NCBI GenBank assembly: GCA_013214885.1
Contig: JABSRS010000141.1
Coordinates: 1 to 8,077 of the forward strand
Reading direction: 5' to 3'
Source of the DNA: Gammaproteobacteria bacterium
Lineage (GTDB): Bacteria > Pseudomonadota > Gammaproteobacteria > Enterobacterales > Psychrobiaceae
DNA: 8,077 nucleotides
The notes beneath the pieces were generated by a model. The model did no database searches, was not told the origin of the DNA, and saw only the letters and a program-made list of their open reading frames with translations. Below, piece by piece: positions 1 to 6,783 of the stretch. How positions within the stretch are numbered: the stretch's first letter is position 1; each line of letters starts with the position of its first letter. Both the position numbers and the translations under genes were made by a program.

Positions 1-187
1 AAGCAAACGTTTAAATTACCGTCTTACCTTGGTAGTCACTCAAACTCACAGGATGACCCAATGTACTATTAAGGGTGAATTCACCGCCGATACCACGGAT
101 AACAGGTAAACCCGCGTTACTTAAAGTCGAGAACAACATACTACTCATTGTCACAAGGCACAGCGCTAACTTAAATACGTTTTTCAT
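1..187 (-). pseudogene. SCO1/SenC-family copper chaperone, N-terminal part, frame broken, cut by window edge
   Basis: Reading leftward from ATG at 187, the product has a signal peptide (MKNVFKLAL, hydrophobic core, cleavage likely after SNA) and then GGEFTLNSTLGHPVSLSDYQGKTV. This matches the start of the thioredoxin-like domain of SCO1/SenC proteins. These are periplasmic, membrane-linked factors that bind copper through a CxxxC motif and His and help load copper enzymes. The frame stops at TAA (13-11) after 58 codons, exactly where the family continues with a hydrophobic strand leading to CxxxC. Adding one T to the ATTT run gives VILTFA, the expected strand, so I read this as a one-base deletion (real or sequencing error) and not a short gene. 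AGGAA lies 7 nt before the ATG, inside the 14-nt gap after the 286-aa gene, so the two are co-transcribed. The copper site is outside the window and cannot be checked. Confidence 0.75.
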
Positions 188-201
188 TATTTATTCCTAA
201 A

Positions 202-1062
202 CTAACATTCAATATTTGAGATCGATTTCAATCTTGGTGGTAAATACTGCTCAACCATTTTTTCAATTTTTGGCGGCTGTCCTGGTTTTAAAATAACTAG
301 CCATTCGACTCCCAATCTTGCTAAACCATCCATACCTAGCCGATCTTGATCTTGATAATCGTAATCAAAACGGATTAAAAAACGCTCGGCGGTTAATCGT
401 TTAATTTTAAGGTTTTCAACTTTATGGCTACTATTAACTAAAAGTTTATTTCTGCTTTTAAGCCATGTGGCTAAGCCAGCTGGTGAACTAATTGATTGCG
501 CCACCAGTTTAAAATCCAATCCTGTTTCCACAATCATTTCACCATATTGTTGGCTATCACTTAAACTATCGAGCATGGCTGTCCAGCCATAAACCAACTT
601 CTTGACCAGTTGTGTAGCAGCTACCTCTTCAATATTTAAAACAGATGAAGAAACTGAAGAATATTCGCTTTCAATCGACGCAATAGCGGCTATCCCTTCG
701 CGTGAATGAGTCAGAGAAATGTATTGGTAATAACGGTGTCGCTGGCCATCAACTGGATCGGCAATACTTAAAATCACTCGAATCGATGAGTCATTAGGGG
801 TTGCTAAACTAAAATCATAAAAGCTTTCAACATACGGATTAAGGTCGCAGCTATGCGTTGATTTAATATTGTTATTCTTTAGCTCAGATTTCTTAGTTCT
901 GATGATTTTTGTTATTGCTTTACAATCGACCGCAGCATAAAAACCGTAAACGGCTGACAGGACCGAGTTTTTATAGGCTTGATTTTTTAGTGACTCAGGT
1001 GCAGCGTGGCTATTTGCCACAAAAAAGATAAAGATGAGTAGCATAAGCTTGGCTTTAAACAT
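202..1062 (-). CDS. Secreted protein of unknown function, probable tandem NTF2/SnoaL-like domains, in nirK cluster
   Basis: I do not recognise this as a named gene. The 286-aa product starts with a signal peptide (MFKAKLMLLIFIFF, cleavage likely after NSHA, residue 20), so it should be periplasmic. The mature part seems to be two related halves. Residues 37-46 (AVYGFYAAVD) and 156-165 (LVYGWTAMLD) align with V-Y-G, A and D identical. Each is followed by polar helical sequence and then beta-rich sequence ending in an amphipathic strand (residues 221-235 and 250-273 in the second half). A helix with an aromatic and Asp, followed by a curved sheet, is typical of NTF2/SnoaL-like folds; that fold call is inference. 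Cysteines are C47, C72 and C286; no heme or CxxxC motif is seen. TAAGG lies 8 nt before the ATG. The stop codon is 14 nt before the SCO-like start and the gene follows nirK by 86 nt, so a role linked to nitrite reductase or copper handling is suggested by context only. Confidence 0.8.
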   Translation of the reverse strand: MFKAKLMLLIFIFFVANSHAAPESLKNQAYKNSVLSAVYGFYAAVDCKAITKIIRTKKSELKNNNIKSTHSCDLNPYVESFYDFSLATPNDSSIRVILSIADPVDGQRHRYYQYISLTHSREGIAAIASIESEYSSVSSSVLNIEEVAATQLVKKLVYGWTAMLDSLSDSQQYGEMIVETGLDFKLVAQSISSPAGLATWLKSRNKLLVNSSHKVENLKIKRLTAERFLIRFDYDYQDQDRLGMDGLARLGVEWLVILKPGQPPKIEKMVEQYLPPRLKSISNIEC

Positions 1063-1115
1063 AAGCGGAGCCTTAGAGTTAAAACGAGAAGTGGTGGTTA
1101 GAGATCGGTAATATT

Positions 1116-1138
1116 GGGTAGGAGCTAAGCCCCTACCC
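1116..1138 (-). promoter_or_regulatory. Strong hairpin between nirK and the downstream gene
   Basis: On the minus-strand RNA, bases 1138-1129 pair with 1125-1116 to form a 10-bp stem (outer GGGUAGG/CCUACCC, one internal G-U, then GC pairs) closed by a UUA loop. On the plus strand the internal pair becomes an A/C mismatch, so the structure fits a nirK transcript better. It starts 10 nt past the nirK stop. The bases after the stem (AATATTACC) hold no U-run, so it is not a classic intrinsic terminator. It could be an attenuator or a 3'-end stabiliser that keeps nirK mRNA more abundant than the two genes that follow. Confidence 0.45.
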
Positions 1139-1148
1139 TAAGACTTAA

Positions 1149-2309
1149 TTAAATCTTATGCGGCCCAGAAATCTGTTCCATTAAATCATTGTCCCATTCG
1201 CCTTCAACTTTAACGTGAGCGGCAGCACCTAACACGATAGCTTCAGTAAGGTTATGGTTTACGTAAGCATAGATACCAGGCTGACGGAATGTGTACATTG
1301 CAGCAGCTGCGCTACCACCGGCGACAAACCAAGTTTCAAGATTGGTCTGAGGCTTATCAGCAAAAGAACCACGTTCCCAAACTAAATCACCGTGACCACC
1401 AATTAGGTGTGGACGAGTATCGCGGTTTGCTTGTGAATGGATAAATAACACTGTTTCACCAACATCCGCAGTCATTGCATTCTTACCAGTGATTGCGCCT
1501 TTCGCACCGTTAAATACGATGTGAGTAGGCACTAAAGACTTCATCACTTCAACAGTGTCAGCAAAACCAGCAATTGGGCTGTCGTACTTCTTGTATTGAC
1601 CGTTCTTATCTTTTGGCAGATAAAAATCTTGCTCGCCAATATAGTAAGCTTTGTCATATGCAGCTGGCTTACCAACTTCGTCGGTTAGGCCTTCACGCGG
1701 AAGCACCATCATCGCGCCGTTCATACCAGATACCACATGCCATGGGATCATTACATCACCAGGAGCACAGTGATAAACAAAGACACCCGCTTTAGTACAA
1801 CGGAAACGAACTGTTGCTTCTTCACCTGGATTAACGTGAGTTAAGCCAGCAGCACCAAGGGCACCTGTTGAAGAGTGTAAATCGATGTTATGCATCATTG
1901 AGCTTGATTTAGGGTTGACCAAGGTAAGCTCTAAGTAATCGTATTGATGAACCACAATCATTGGCCCAGGCACTGAACCATTAAAAGTCATGGCCCAAGT
2001 TTTAACTCCTGGCTCTAGCTCAATTAATTTTTCTTCAATCACTAACCGAACTTTAACGACCTTTGGCTTACCTTTAGCAATTTGGTCGTGCTTAGGCAGG
2101 AAAGGAGGTTGCACCAGTTCTTGTTCAACAACTTCTAGTTGATTTGCTTTGTACTTCATGAAATCGTTATCAAGCTTGCTAGCTGATTGCTTTGATTTTG
2201 CAGCGGCTGGTGCCGACACCATCGCAGCAACGGCAGCAGCAGTTGCTGTCACTGCAGCGCCTTTAAAAAGTTTACGGCGGTCAACATTTATTTCATTTTG
2301 GATAGACAT
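1149..2309 (-). CDS. nirK: Copper-containing nitrite reductase NirK (NO-forming)
   Basis: This two-cupredoxin-domain enzyme reduces nitrite to nitric oxide in the periplasm, as a trimer in the known family. Residues 10-38 form a Tat signal (DRRKLFKGA, Ala-rich core, APAAA), fitting export of a folded copper protein. Type-1 copper ligands are H140, C181, H191 and M196, in HNIDLH, YHCAPG and WHVVSGM. Type-2 ligands are H145, H180 and H352 (NHN). The catalytic Asp and His are D143 and H301 ([10 protein letters not shown]). All are intact, and 386 aa is normal for class I NirK. The closest pattern is the class I type with HCAPGxxMIPWH. A weak Shine-Dalgarno (AAAGAG) lies 9 nt before the ATG, and no better upstream start is seen. 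It is first in a leftward unit with a secreted 286-aa protein and a SCO-like copper chaperone. A perfect FNR-type box about 280 bp upstream suggests induction by oxygen limitation or NO. Electron donor and nirV are not in the window. Confidence 0.97.
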   Translation of the reverse strand: MSIQNEINVDRRKLFKGAAVTATAAAVAAMVSAPAAAKSKQSASKLDNDFMKYKANQLEVVEQELVQPPFLPKHDQIAKGKPKVVKVRLVIEEKLIELEPGVKTWAMTFNGSVPGPMIVVHQYDYLELTLVNPKSSSMMHNIDLHSSTGALGAAGLTHVNPGEEATVRFRCTKAGVFVYHCAPGDVMIPWHVVSGMNGAMMVLPREGLTDEVGKPAAYDKAYYIGEQDFYLPKDKNGQYKKYDSPIAGFADTVEVMKSLVPTHIVFNGAKGAITGKNAMTADVGETVLFIHSQANRDTRPHLIGGHGDLVWERGSFADKPQTNLETWFVAGGSAAAAMYTFRQPGIYAYVNHNLTEAIVLGAAAHVKVEGEWDNDLMEQISGPHKI

Positions 2310-2548
2310 ATAATATTACTCTTTAATTATAATTTATAACTTAGATACAGCCGTCAAAGATCAATTAAGCTATCAACTTTAGCCTGCAAAGGGCTATCCA
2401 TCCACCTCGCCTTTAAAGGCACAATTTTCGACACACTTACTTGTGTGCATTAAATAGGCAAAGCCAGTTTTTAGACTTTAATCTTCAATCACGCATGTAT
2501 TAAGTTAATTGTTAATACACTTAACCAAAACTCGGTGAGAGCCTCGAT
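2310..2548 (-). promoter_or_regulatory. Predicted long nirK leader with several small hairpins
   Basis: If transcription starts near 2548, as the FNR box predicts, nirK has a leader of about 240 nt. Three consecutive inverted repeats lie in it: CACAC/GTGTG with a 6-base loop (2432-2447), the 12-base palindrome GCCTTTAAAGGC (2409-2420), and TAGCC/GGCTA (2380-2396). AAAGG of the middle element could instead pair with CCTTT of the third, so alternative folds are possible. I recognise no known riboswitch. A shorter leader is also possible, because TATAAA and TATAAT-like hexamers lie at 2333-2338 and 2326-2331, but their positions overlap or crowd the ribosome binding site. Confidence 0.3.
2496..2519. 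repeat. Perfect 24-bp inverted repeat, possible operator
   Basis: The arms TGTATTAA and TTAATACA are perfect complements separated by 8 bases. The predicted nirK start site puts this at about +29 to +52, where a bound repressor could block transcription. It does not match the NsrR, Fur or ArcA consensus as I know them, so the protein is unknown. AT-richness raises the chance of a fortuitous repeat, but 8 of 8 paired bases with equal flanks is notable. Confidence 0.4.
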
Positions 2549-2564
2549 TAATTAACTTTAATCG
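2545..2564. repeat. Perfect 20-bp inverted repeat over the predicted nirK -10/start site
   Basis: The arms CGATTA and TAATCG are perfect complements with an 8-base spacer, the same spacing as the inverted repeat at 2496-2519, and share the TTAAT-type half-site. Centres of the two elements are 47 bp apart. It overlaps the proposed -10 hexamer (2555-2560). A second operator for the same regulator is possible but unproven. Confidence 0.3.
2555..2560 (-). promoter_or_regulatory. Proposed nirK -10 element (TAAAGT)
   Basis: Read leftward, TAAAGT matches 4 of 6 bases of TATAAT. Its first base is about 29.5 bp from the centre of the FNR box (2589.5), exactly where a class II FNR-activated promoter (site at -41.5) should have its -10. 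The start would be near 2548. Confidence 0.45.
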
Positions 2565-2582
2565 TTATTCAATAGCGCTGAC

Positions 2583-2596
2583 TTGATGAAGATCAA
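2583..2596 (-). promoter_or_regulatory. FNR/ANR/DNR-type box, perfect TTGAT-N4-ATCAA
   Basis: The site is TTGATgaagATCAA, 10 of 10 with the FNR consensus. FNR senses oxygen through an iron-sulphur cluster, and its relatives DNR/NNR sense NO and bind nearly the same site. They commonly switch on denitrification genes. The site is symmetric; I assign it to nirK because the spacing to a -10-like hexamer works leftward but not rightward, and because of the function of nirK. Which family member binds cannot be told from the site. Confidence 0.75.
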
Positions 2597-2720
2597 CCAA
2601 TAAATTATCAAGTTCCAGAGTCAAAACAGCACTCGAACAAATAAAACAAAAAAACCATATAATTCAGTGACATACGAATAACCAAGCGCTATTCAACCAA
2701 TTTCATTGTTCGCTAAAACC

Positions 2721-2734
2721 TTGTTTTAAATCAA
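2721..2734 (+). promoter_or_regulatory. FNR/CRP-family-like box (9/10), possibly for the amidohydrolase gene
   Basis: TTGTTttaaATCAA differs from the FNR consensus at one base. A -10-like TACTAT (2758-2763, 4 of 6) begins about 30 bp right of its centre, the class II distance, giving a start near 2769 and a leader of about 60 nt. A fully conserved right half-site supports it; the AT-rich setting weakens it. Confidence 0.3.
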
Positions 2735-2771
2735 CAGTTAAAATTTTGTATACACCTTACTATGACTCTAC

Positions 2772-2780
2772 TGCTAGTAT
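2772..2780 (+). promoter_or_regulatory. Candidate extended -10 promoter for the amidohydrolase gene
   Basis: TGcTAGTAT has the extended TGn and 4 of 6 of TATAAT, giving a start near 2787 and a leader of about 43 nt. No good -35 stands at 17 bp. Competing candidates are TACTAT (2758-2763) and a perfect TATAAT at 2658-2663 that lacks a good -35. The sequence does not decide among them. Confidence 0.25.
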
Positions 2781-2829
2781 GTAAAGAAATAATTTTTGAT
2801 ACTAATAACAATATAAATTAGGAGCAGTA

Positions 2830-5800
2830 ATGAAATTTCACCGCGCCACTTCATTCATCGCAACCGCTGTTGCGTTAGCACTTTCAACTAATGTCATTAA
2901 CGCACAAGAAAAAGATAAAGAAAGCAAATGGCAAGTAAGCTCACCACAAGGTCAGTTTCAACAAATTGACATTAATGTCACCGAAGGCACCTGGCTAAAT
3001 ATTGATGTCAGCCCTAATGGTCAAGAAATTGTATTTGACCTATTAGGTGATATTTATAAAATGTCGATTGATGGCGGTGAAGTTACAACGCTAGCCAAAG
3101 GTATTGCATGGCACATGCAGCCAAAATTCAGTCCTAATGGCAAATATATTGCTTTTACGTCAGACCAAGGCGGTGGTGATAACATTTGGATTATGGACAA
3201 TGATGGCACCAATCAGCGTGCAGTAACCGATGAAACATTTAGGTTATTAAACAGTCCTGCTTGGAGCCCCGATGGTGACTATATCGTTGCTCGTAAGCAT
3301 TTTACTTCAGGGCGCTCACTTGGAGCTGGTGAAGTTTGGATGTATCACAAAACTGGTGGTAGCGGTGTCGAGTTAACTAAACGTCCCAATGACCAGAAAG
3401 ATCTCGGAGAGCCAGCGTTCTCACCTGACGGCAAATATATCTACTTTAGCCAAGATGCCACACCTGGTAAAACATTCCATTACAGTAAAGACTCTGTAAA
3501 AGGAATTTATAAAATTAAACGCCTAGACCGTGCAACAGGTGAAATAAAAGTAATCATTAACGGCATGGGTGGTGCGATAAGACCAACCCCAAGTCCTGAT
3601 GGTAAGAAGTTAGCCTATATTGCCAGAGACGACTTTCAATCATCTCTTTATATCTATGATCTTGAAAGCGGAGAACATAACAAAGTCTACGGCAAGTTAG
3701 ACCGAGATATGCAAGAAACATGGGCGATTCACGGCGTCTACCCGACCATTGATTGGACACCAGATAATAAACATCTGGTTTTTTGGGCTGGCGGCAAGAT
3801 AAATAAATTAGATGTTAACAGTAAGAAAAGCCAAGTTATTCCTTTTAGGGTTACAACGACCAAGAAGGTTCAAAAAGCATTACGCTTTAAACAAGCAATC
3901 GAGAAAGCCAGTTTCGATGTAAAAATGCTCCGCAATGTTCAAGTGTCACCTAACGGTAAGAAAGTTGTTTACGAAGCCCTTGGTAAAATTTGGCTAAAGA
4001 CCTTACCAGATGGAAAAATAAAGCGCCTAACCAAATCAAAAAATCAGTTCGAGTTATTCCCACAATGGTCTCGAGACAGCAAAAAAATTGTTTATGCCAC
4101 TTGGAACGATCAAGACCAAGGCAGCATTAGAGTCGTTTCAGCGAGATCGGGCAAAGGCAAAACCTTAACCACAGCACCAGGAAAATATGTCGAGCCGACA
4201 TTTTCACCTAATGGCAAAACTGTGGTCTATCGTAAAGCCAGAGGTGGTCGGATATTATCTGACAAATGGTCATTAAACCCAGGACTGTATCAAGTTTCAA
4301 GCAAGGGGGGAGAGCCAAAATTAGTTTCTGAGTCGGGCTATATGCCACAGTTTGGCGCCGATAATGATCGTGTTTACTTTATGGCTTACGGCAAGGACCA
4401 GCTTTTTAATAGTATAAAGCTTGATGGCACCAAGAAGATTGAACACTATACCAGTAAGCTAGCTACTGAATTTAAAATCAGCCCCGATGGTAAGTTCGTT
4501 GCTTTTTCCGAACGATTTAAAGTCTATGTCACACCATTTACGCCAACCATTAAGCCGTTAACTATTGCGCCTTCAGCGAAGAACTTACCGGTTAAAGAGC
4601 TTTCAAAACGAGCAGGTGAAAACATTAGTTGGACTCATGATGGTCAAAGTCTGTATTGGTCGTTAGGTCCTGAGCTATACAGCCATGATGTTTCAAACAT
4701 GTTTGAGCTGACTAAAGATGCCACAGAAGAGCAAACCGTTCTTCCAACGGAAGATGGCTTAAACATCAGTTTCACCCAAAAGTCAGATGTTCCACGTGGA
4801 ACAATCGCATTTGTTGGTGGTCAAGTTATCACAATGGAAGGCAAAAAAGTCATTGCCAATGGTATTGTACTGGTACAAAACAACATCATTAAAGCCGTGG
4901 GAACCGCTGATGAAGTGACTATCCCTGATGATGCCAAGATAATTGATATTACAGGTAAAACGATTATGCCAGGCTTAGTCGATGTTCACGCTCATGGTAG
5001 CCAAGGTAGTGATGAAATAATTCCTCAGCAAAACTGGGAGAACTATGCCGAACTAGCATTCGGAGTGACCACCATTCATGATCCGTCAAATGATACAACC
5101 GAGATATTTACCGCCAGTGAACTGCAAAAAGCAGGAAAAATCGTCGGCCCTCGGATATTTTCAACTGGCACGATTTTATACGGAGCTGAAGGAGCTGGTT
5201 ATACCTCACACGTCGATAGCCTCGAAGATGCAAAGTTCCACCTTGAACGATTGAAAAAGGTTGGTGCGTTTAGTGTCAAAAGCTATAACCAACCGCGACG
5301 AAATCAACGTCAGCAAATGATCGAAGCTGGTCGCCAGTTAGAAATGATGGTTGTTCCTGAAGGCGGTTCTTTGTTACAACACAACTTAACCATGATTGCA
5401 GATGGTCATACGGGTATCGAACACTCAATACCAACCGCCGCTATATACGATGATATTAAGCAGTTCTGGAGTCAGACTGATGTTGGTTACACCCCAACCT
5501 TAGTCGTTGCCTACGGCGGCATCTGGGGTGAAAATTACTGGTATGACAAAACTGATGTTTGGGTAAATCCCAAGCTAAATAACTTTGTCCCAGGTGAGTA
5601 TTCAAGCCTCGCTCGATGCGTCGCCCTAAAGCGCCTGATCATCACTACAACCACGTTAGTAATGCCAAAGTTGCCAAAGAGCTGCGCGATCTCGGGGTTA
5701 AAGCAAATATTGGTGCGCACGGTCAACGTGAAGGATTAGGTGCCCATTGGGAAATATGGATGTTTGAGCAAGGTGGTATGACACCGCTGGAGGCATTAAG

Positions 5801-6029
5801 AACAGCGACTATCGATCCTGCACACTATATCGGAATGGACCACGCGATAGGTTCATTAAAAGCTGGCAAGCTGGCCGATATTATTGTGATTGATGGTGAC
5901 CCATTAAAGAATATTAGGGTCACTGAGAACGTCACTTACACCATGATCAACGGTCGTTTGTATGATGCGAATACCATGAATGAAGTTGGAAACCGCAATA
6001 AAAAACGCAAAGATTTTTACTTTAATTAA
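2830..6029 (+). pseudogene. Exported TolB-like beta-propeller / amidohydrolase fusion, interrupted by a frameshift
   Basis: A signal peptide (residues 1-25, ending VINA) points to export. Residues about 45-640 hold at least ten TolB/PD40-type blade motifs (SPNGK or SPDGK followed by a strand), for example near 61, 101, 146, 198, 255, 373, 459 and 551. From about 659 a metal-dependent amidohydrolase of the imidazolonepropionase-like group starts. It has the metal motif H720-A-H722 after IMPGLVD, probable bridging lysine K817 (SVKSYNQ) and H865 (GIEHS). The reading frame continues to 5739, but past about 5598 it becomes nonsense, while the next frame gives VFKPRSMRRPKAPDHHYNH, GAHGQREGLGAHWE and GSLKAGKLADIIV, all expected here. 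One lost base in GA(A/G)GTA at 5596-5598 explains this; repaired length is 1066 aa. AGGAG lies 5 nt before the ATG. The substrate is unknown; peptide or amino-acid-derivative hydrolysis is a guess. It may be a pseudogene or carry a sequencing error. Confidence 0.88.
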
Positions 6030-6042
6030 GTAAAGCTCTTTT

Positions 6043-6076
6043 AGTAAGTCTGAACTGACCACAGTTCAGGCTTACT
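6043..6076. terminator. Hairpin between convergent amidohydrolase and tag genes
   Basis: Bases 6043-6057 pair with 6062-6076 around the loop ACCA, a 15-bp stem (CTGAACTG/CAGTTCAG inner, AGTAAG/CTTACT outer, with one T-G pair). It starts 13 nt past the amidohydrolase stop and overlaps the tag stop codon. The U-tract is poor on both sides (TATC rightward, AAAAG leftward), so efficiency is uncertain. Position between convergent genes supports a shared terminator. Confidence 0.55.
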
Positions 6077-6671
6077 TATCTCCACCACATTCACTGTAGA
6101 AAGCGCAGTCAAATAAATGATCATTGACCATGCCAACAGCTTGCATAAACGCATAACAAATTGTTGGACCAACGAAATTAAATCCTAATTTTTTTAACTC
6201 CTTAGACATCGCCGTTGACTCAGGTGTTAATACTGGCACCTCATCCATCGTCAGGTAACTATTTATCACCGGGCTACCACCGACAAAGCTCCACAAAAAC
6301 TCACTAAAATCCACTCCTTGCTGTTTCATTTTTATGTAGCCATTGGCATTACGAACAATTGAAGCTATCTTCAACCTATTACGAACTATTTGTTTGTTGT
6401 CCATTTGGGACTCAAGATACTCAGGGCTAAGTTCGACTATTTTATAAGGGTCAAACTGACAAAAAGCGTCGCGGTAACCCTGCTTCTTTTTCAGAATTGT
6501 TATCCAAGAAAGTCCTGCTTGCTGACCATCTAGACAAAGCTTTTCGAATAACTCAATCGGATCATACACTGGGCGACCCCATTCATTATTGTGATACGCA
6601 ACATAGATGGGATCTTTTAAACTGACCCAAGGACAGATAGTAGGTTGAGCTTCATTTGGATTAAAAGACAT
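6072..6671 (-). CDS. tag: DNA-3-methyladenine glycosylase I (Tag)
   Basis: This cytosolic base-excision repair enzyme removes 3-methyladenine from alkylated DNA. The 199-aa product resembles E. coli Tag along its whole length: CPWVSLKDPIYVAYHNNEWG, GQQAGLSWITILKKK, FLWSFV and FVGPTICYAFMQAVGMVNDH. The zinc ligands of the family are present as C13, H27, H185 and C189. The acidic base-recognition residue (Glu38 in E. coli, CLEGQQ) is Asp here (D48, CLDGQQ), a conservative change. The product is a little longer than the 187-aa E. coli protein, with a short N-terminal extension. A TAGGT ribosome-binding sequence lies 9 nt before the ATG. It converges on the amidohydrolase gene and diverges from glyQ across 112 bp; tag beside glyQ is an arrangement I recall from Shewanella-like genomes. 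No Ada-type operator is recognised. Confidence 0.95.
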   Translation of the reverse strand: MSFNPNEAQPTICPWVSLKDPIYVAYHNNEWGRPVYDPIELFEKLCLDGQQAGLSWITILKKKQGYRDAFCQFDPYKIVELSPEYLESQMDNKQIVRNRLKIASIVRNANGYIKMKQQGVDFSEFLWSFVGGSPVINSYLTMDEVPVLTPESTAMSKELKKLGFNFVGPTICYAFMQAVGMVNDHLFDCAFYSECGGDK

Positions 6672-6732
6672 AATAATATGACCTAGTTAGAATATTGTTA
6701 TTAAATTACCCTACTAACGATGCTCTTGTCGA

Positions 6733-6741
6733 TGCTATAAT
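6733..6741 (+). promoter_or_regulatory. glyQS promoter, extended -10 (TGcTATAAT)
   Basis: A perfect TATAAT (6736-6741) is preceded by TG at the extended position. The -35 region at 6713-6718 is poor, as is usual for extended -10 promoters. The start would be near 6748, about 36 nt before the glyQ ATG. A second TATAAT at 6771-6776 is too close to the ATG to serve and is probably chance. Confidence 0.65.
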
Positions 6742-6783
6742 CAAAGCCATTTTCAATCAACGGCAAGAGTTATAATCGATATT

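Larger units (their letters stand above)
2310..2829. other. Divergent control region between nirK and the amidohydrolase gene
   Basis: This 520-bp AT-rich stretch has no convincing gene on either strand. It holds a perfect FNR-type box, a 9/10 FNR-like box, two perfect inverted repeats with 8-base spacers, several small hairpins near nirK, and several -10-like hexamers facing each way. A 9-bp inverted repeat (AATAGCGCT at 2571-2579, AGCGCTATT at 2685-2693) brackets the perfect FNR box; a repeat this short could be chance. Confidence 0.7.

Noticed and set aside
1574..1795. Plus-strand open frame of 73 codons inside nirK
   Set aside because: It lies wholly antisense to a well-conserved gene, its product resembles nothing known, and no ribosome site was recognised.
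2504..2518. ArcA-like site (GTTAATTGTTAATAC)
   Set aside because: The two GTTA repeats are 7 bp apart, not the roughly 11-bp spacing of ArcA sites; the perfect inverted repeat describes the bases better.
3557..3760. Minus-strand open frame of 67 codons inside the propeller region
   Set aside because: Antisense shadow of the amidohydrolase gene, with no recognisable domain.
5593..5616. Programmed -1 ribosomal frameshift as the reason for the split amidohydrolase
   Set aside because: No slippery heptamer (X-XXY-YYZ) is present around GGTGAGTATTC, no downstream structure was noticed, and I know of no such use in this family.
5535..5726. Minus-strand open frame across the frameshift site
   Set aside because: The amidohydrolase sequence explains these bases on the plus strand in both frames; the antisense product has no features.
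5616..6029. A separate gene starting at ATG 5616
   Set aside because: Its sequence is the C-terminal end of the same amidohydrolase domain; the homology starts upstream of this ATG (VFKPRS at 5598-5615) and no ribosome site precedes it.
6771..6776. Second TATAAT before glyQ
   Set aside because: It ends 7 bp before the ATG, which would leave almost no leader; chance in AT-rich DNA is more likely.
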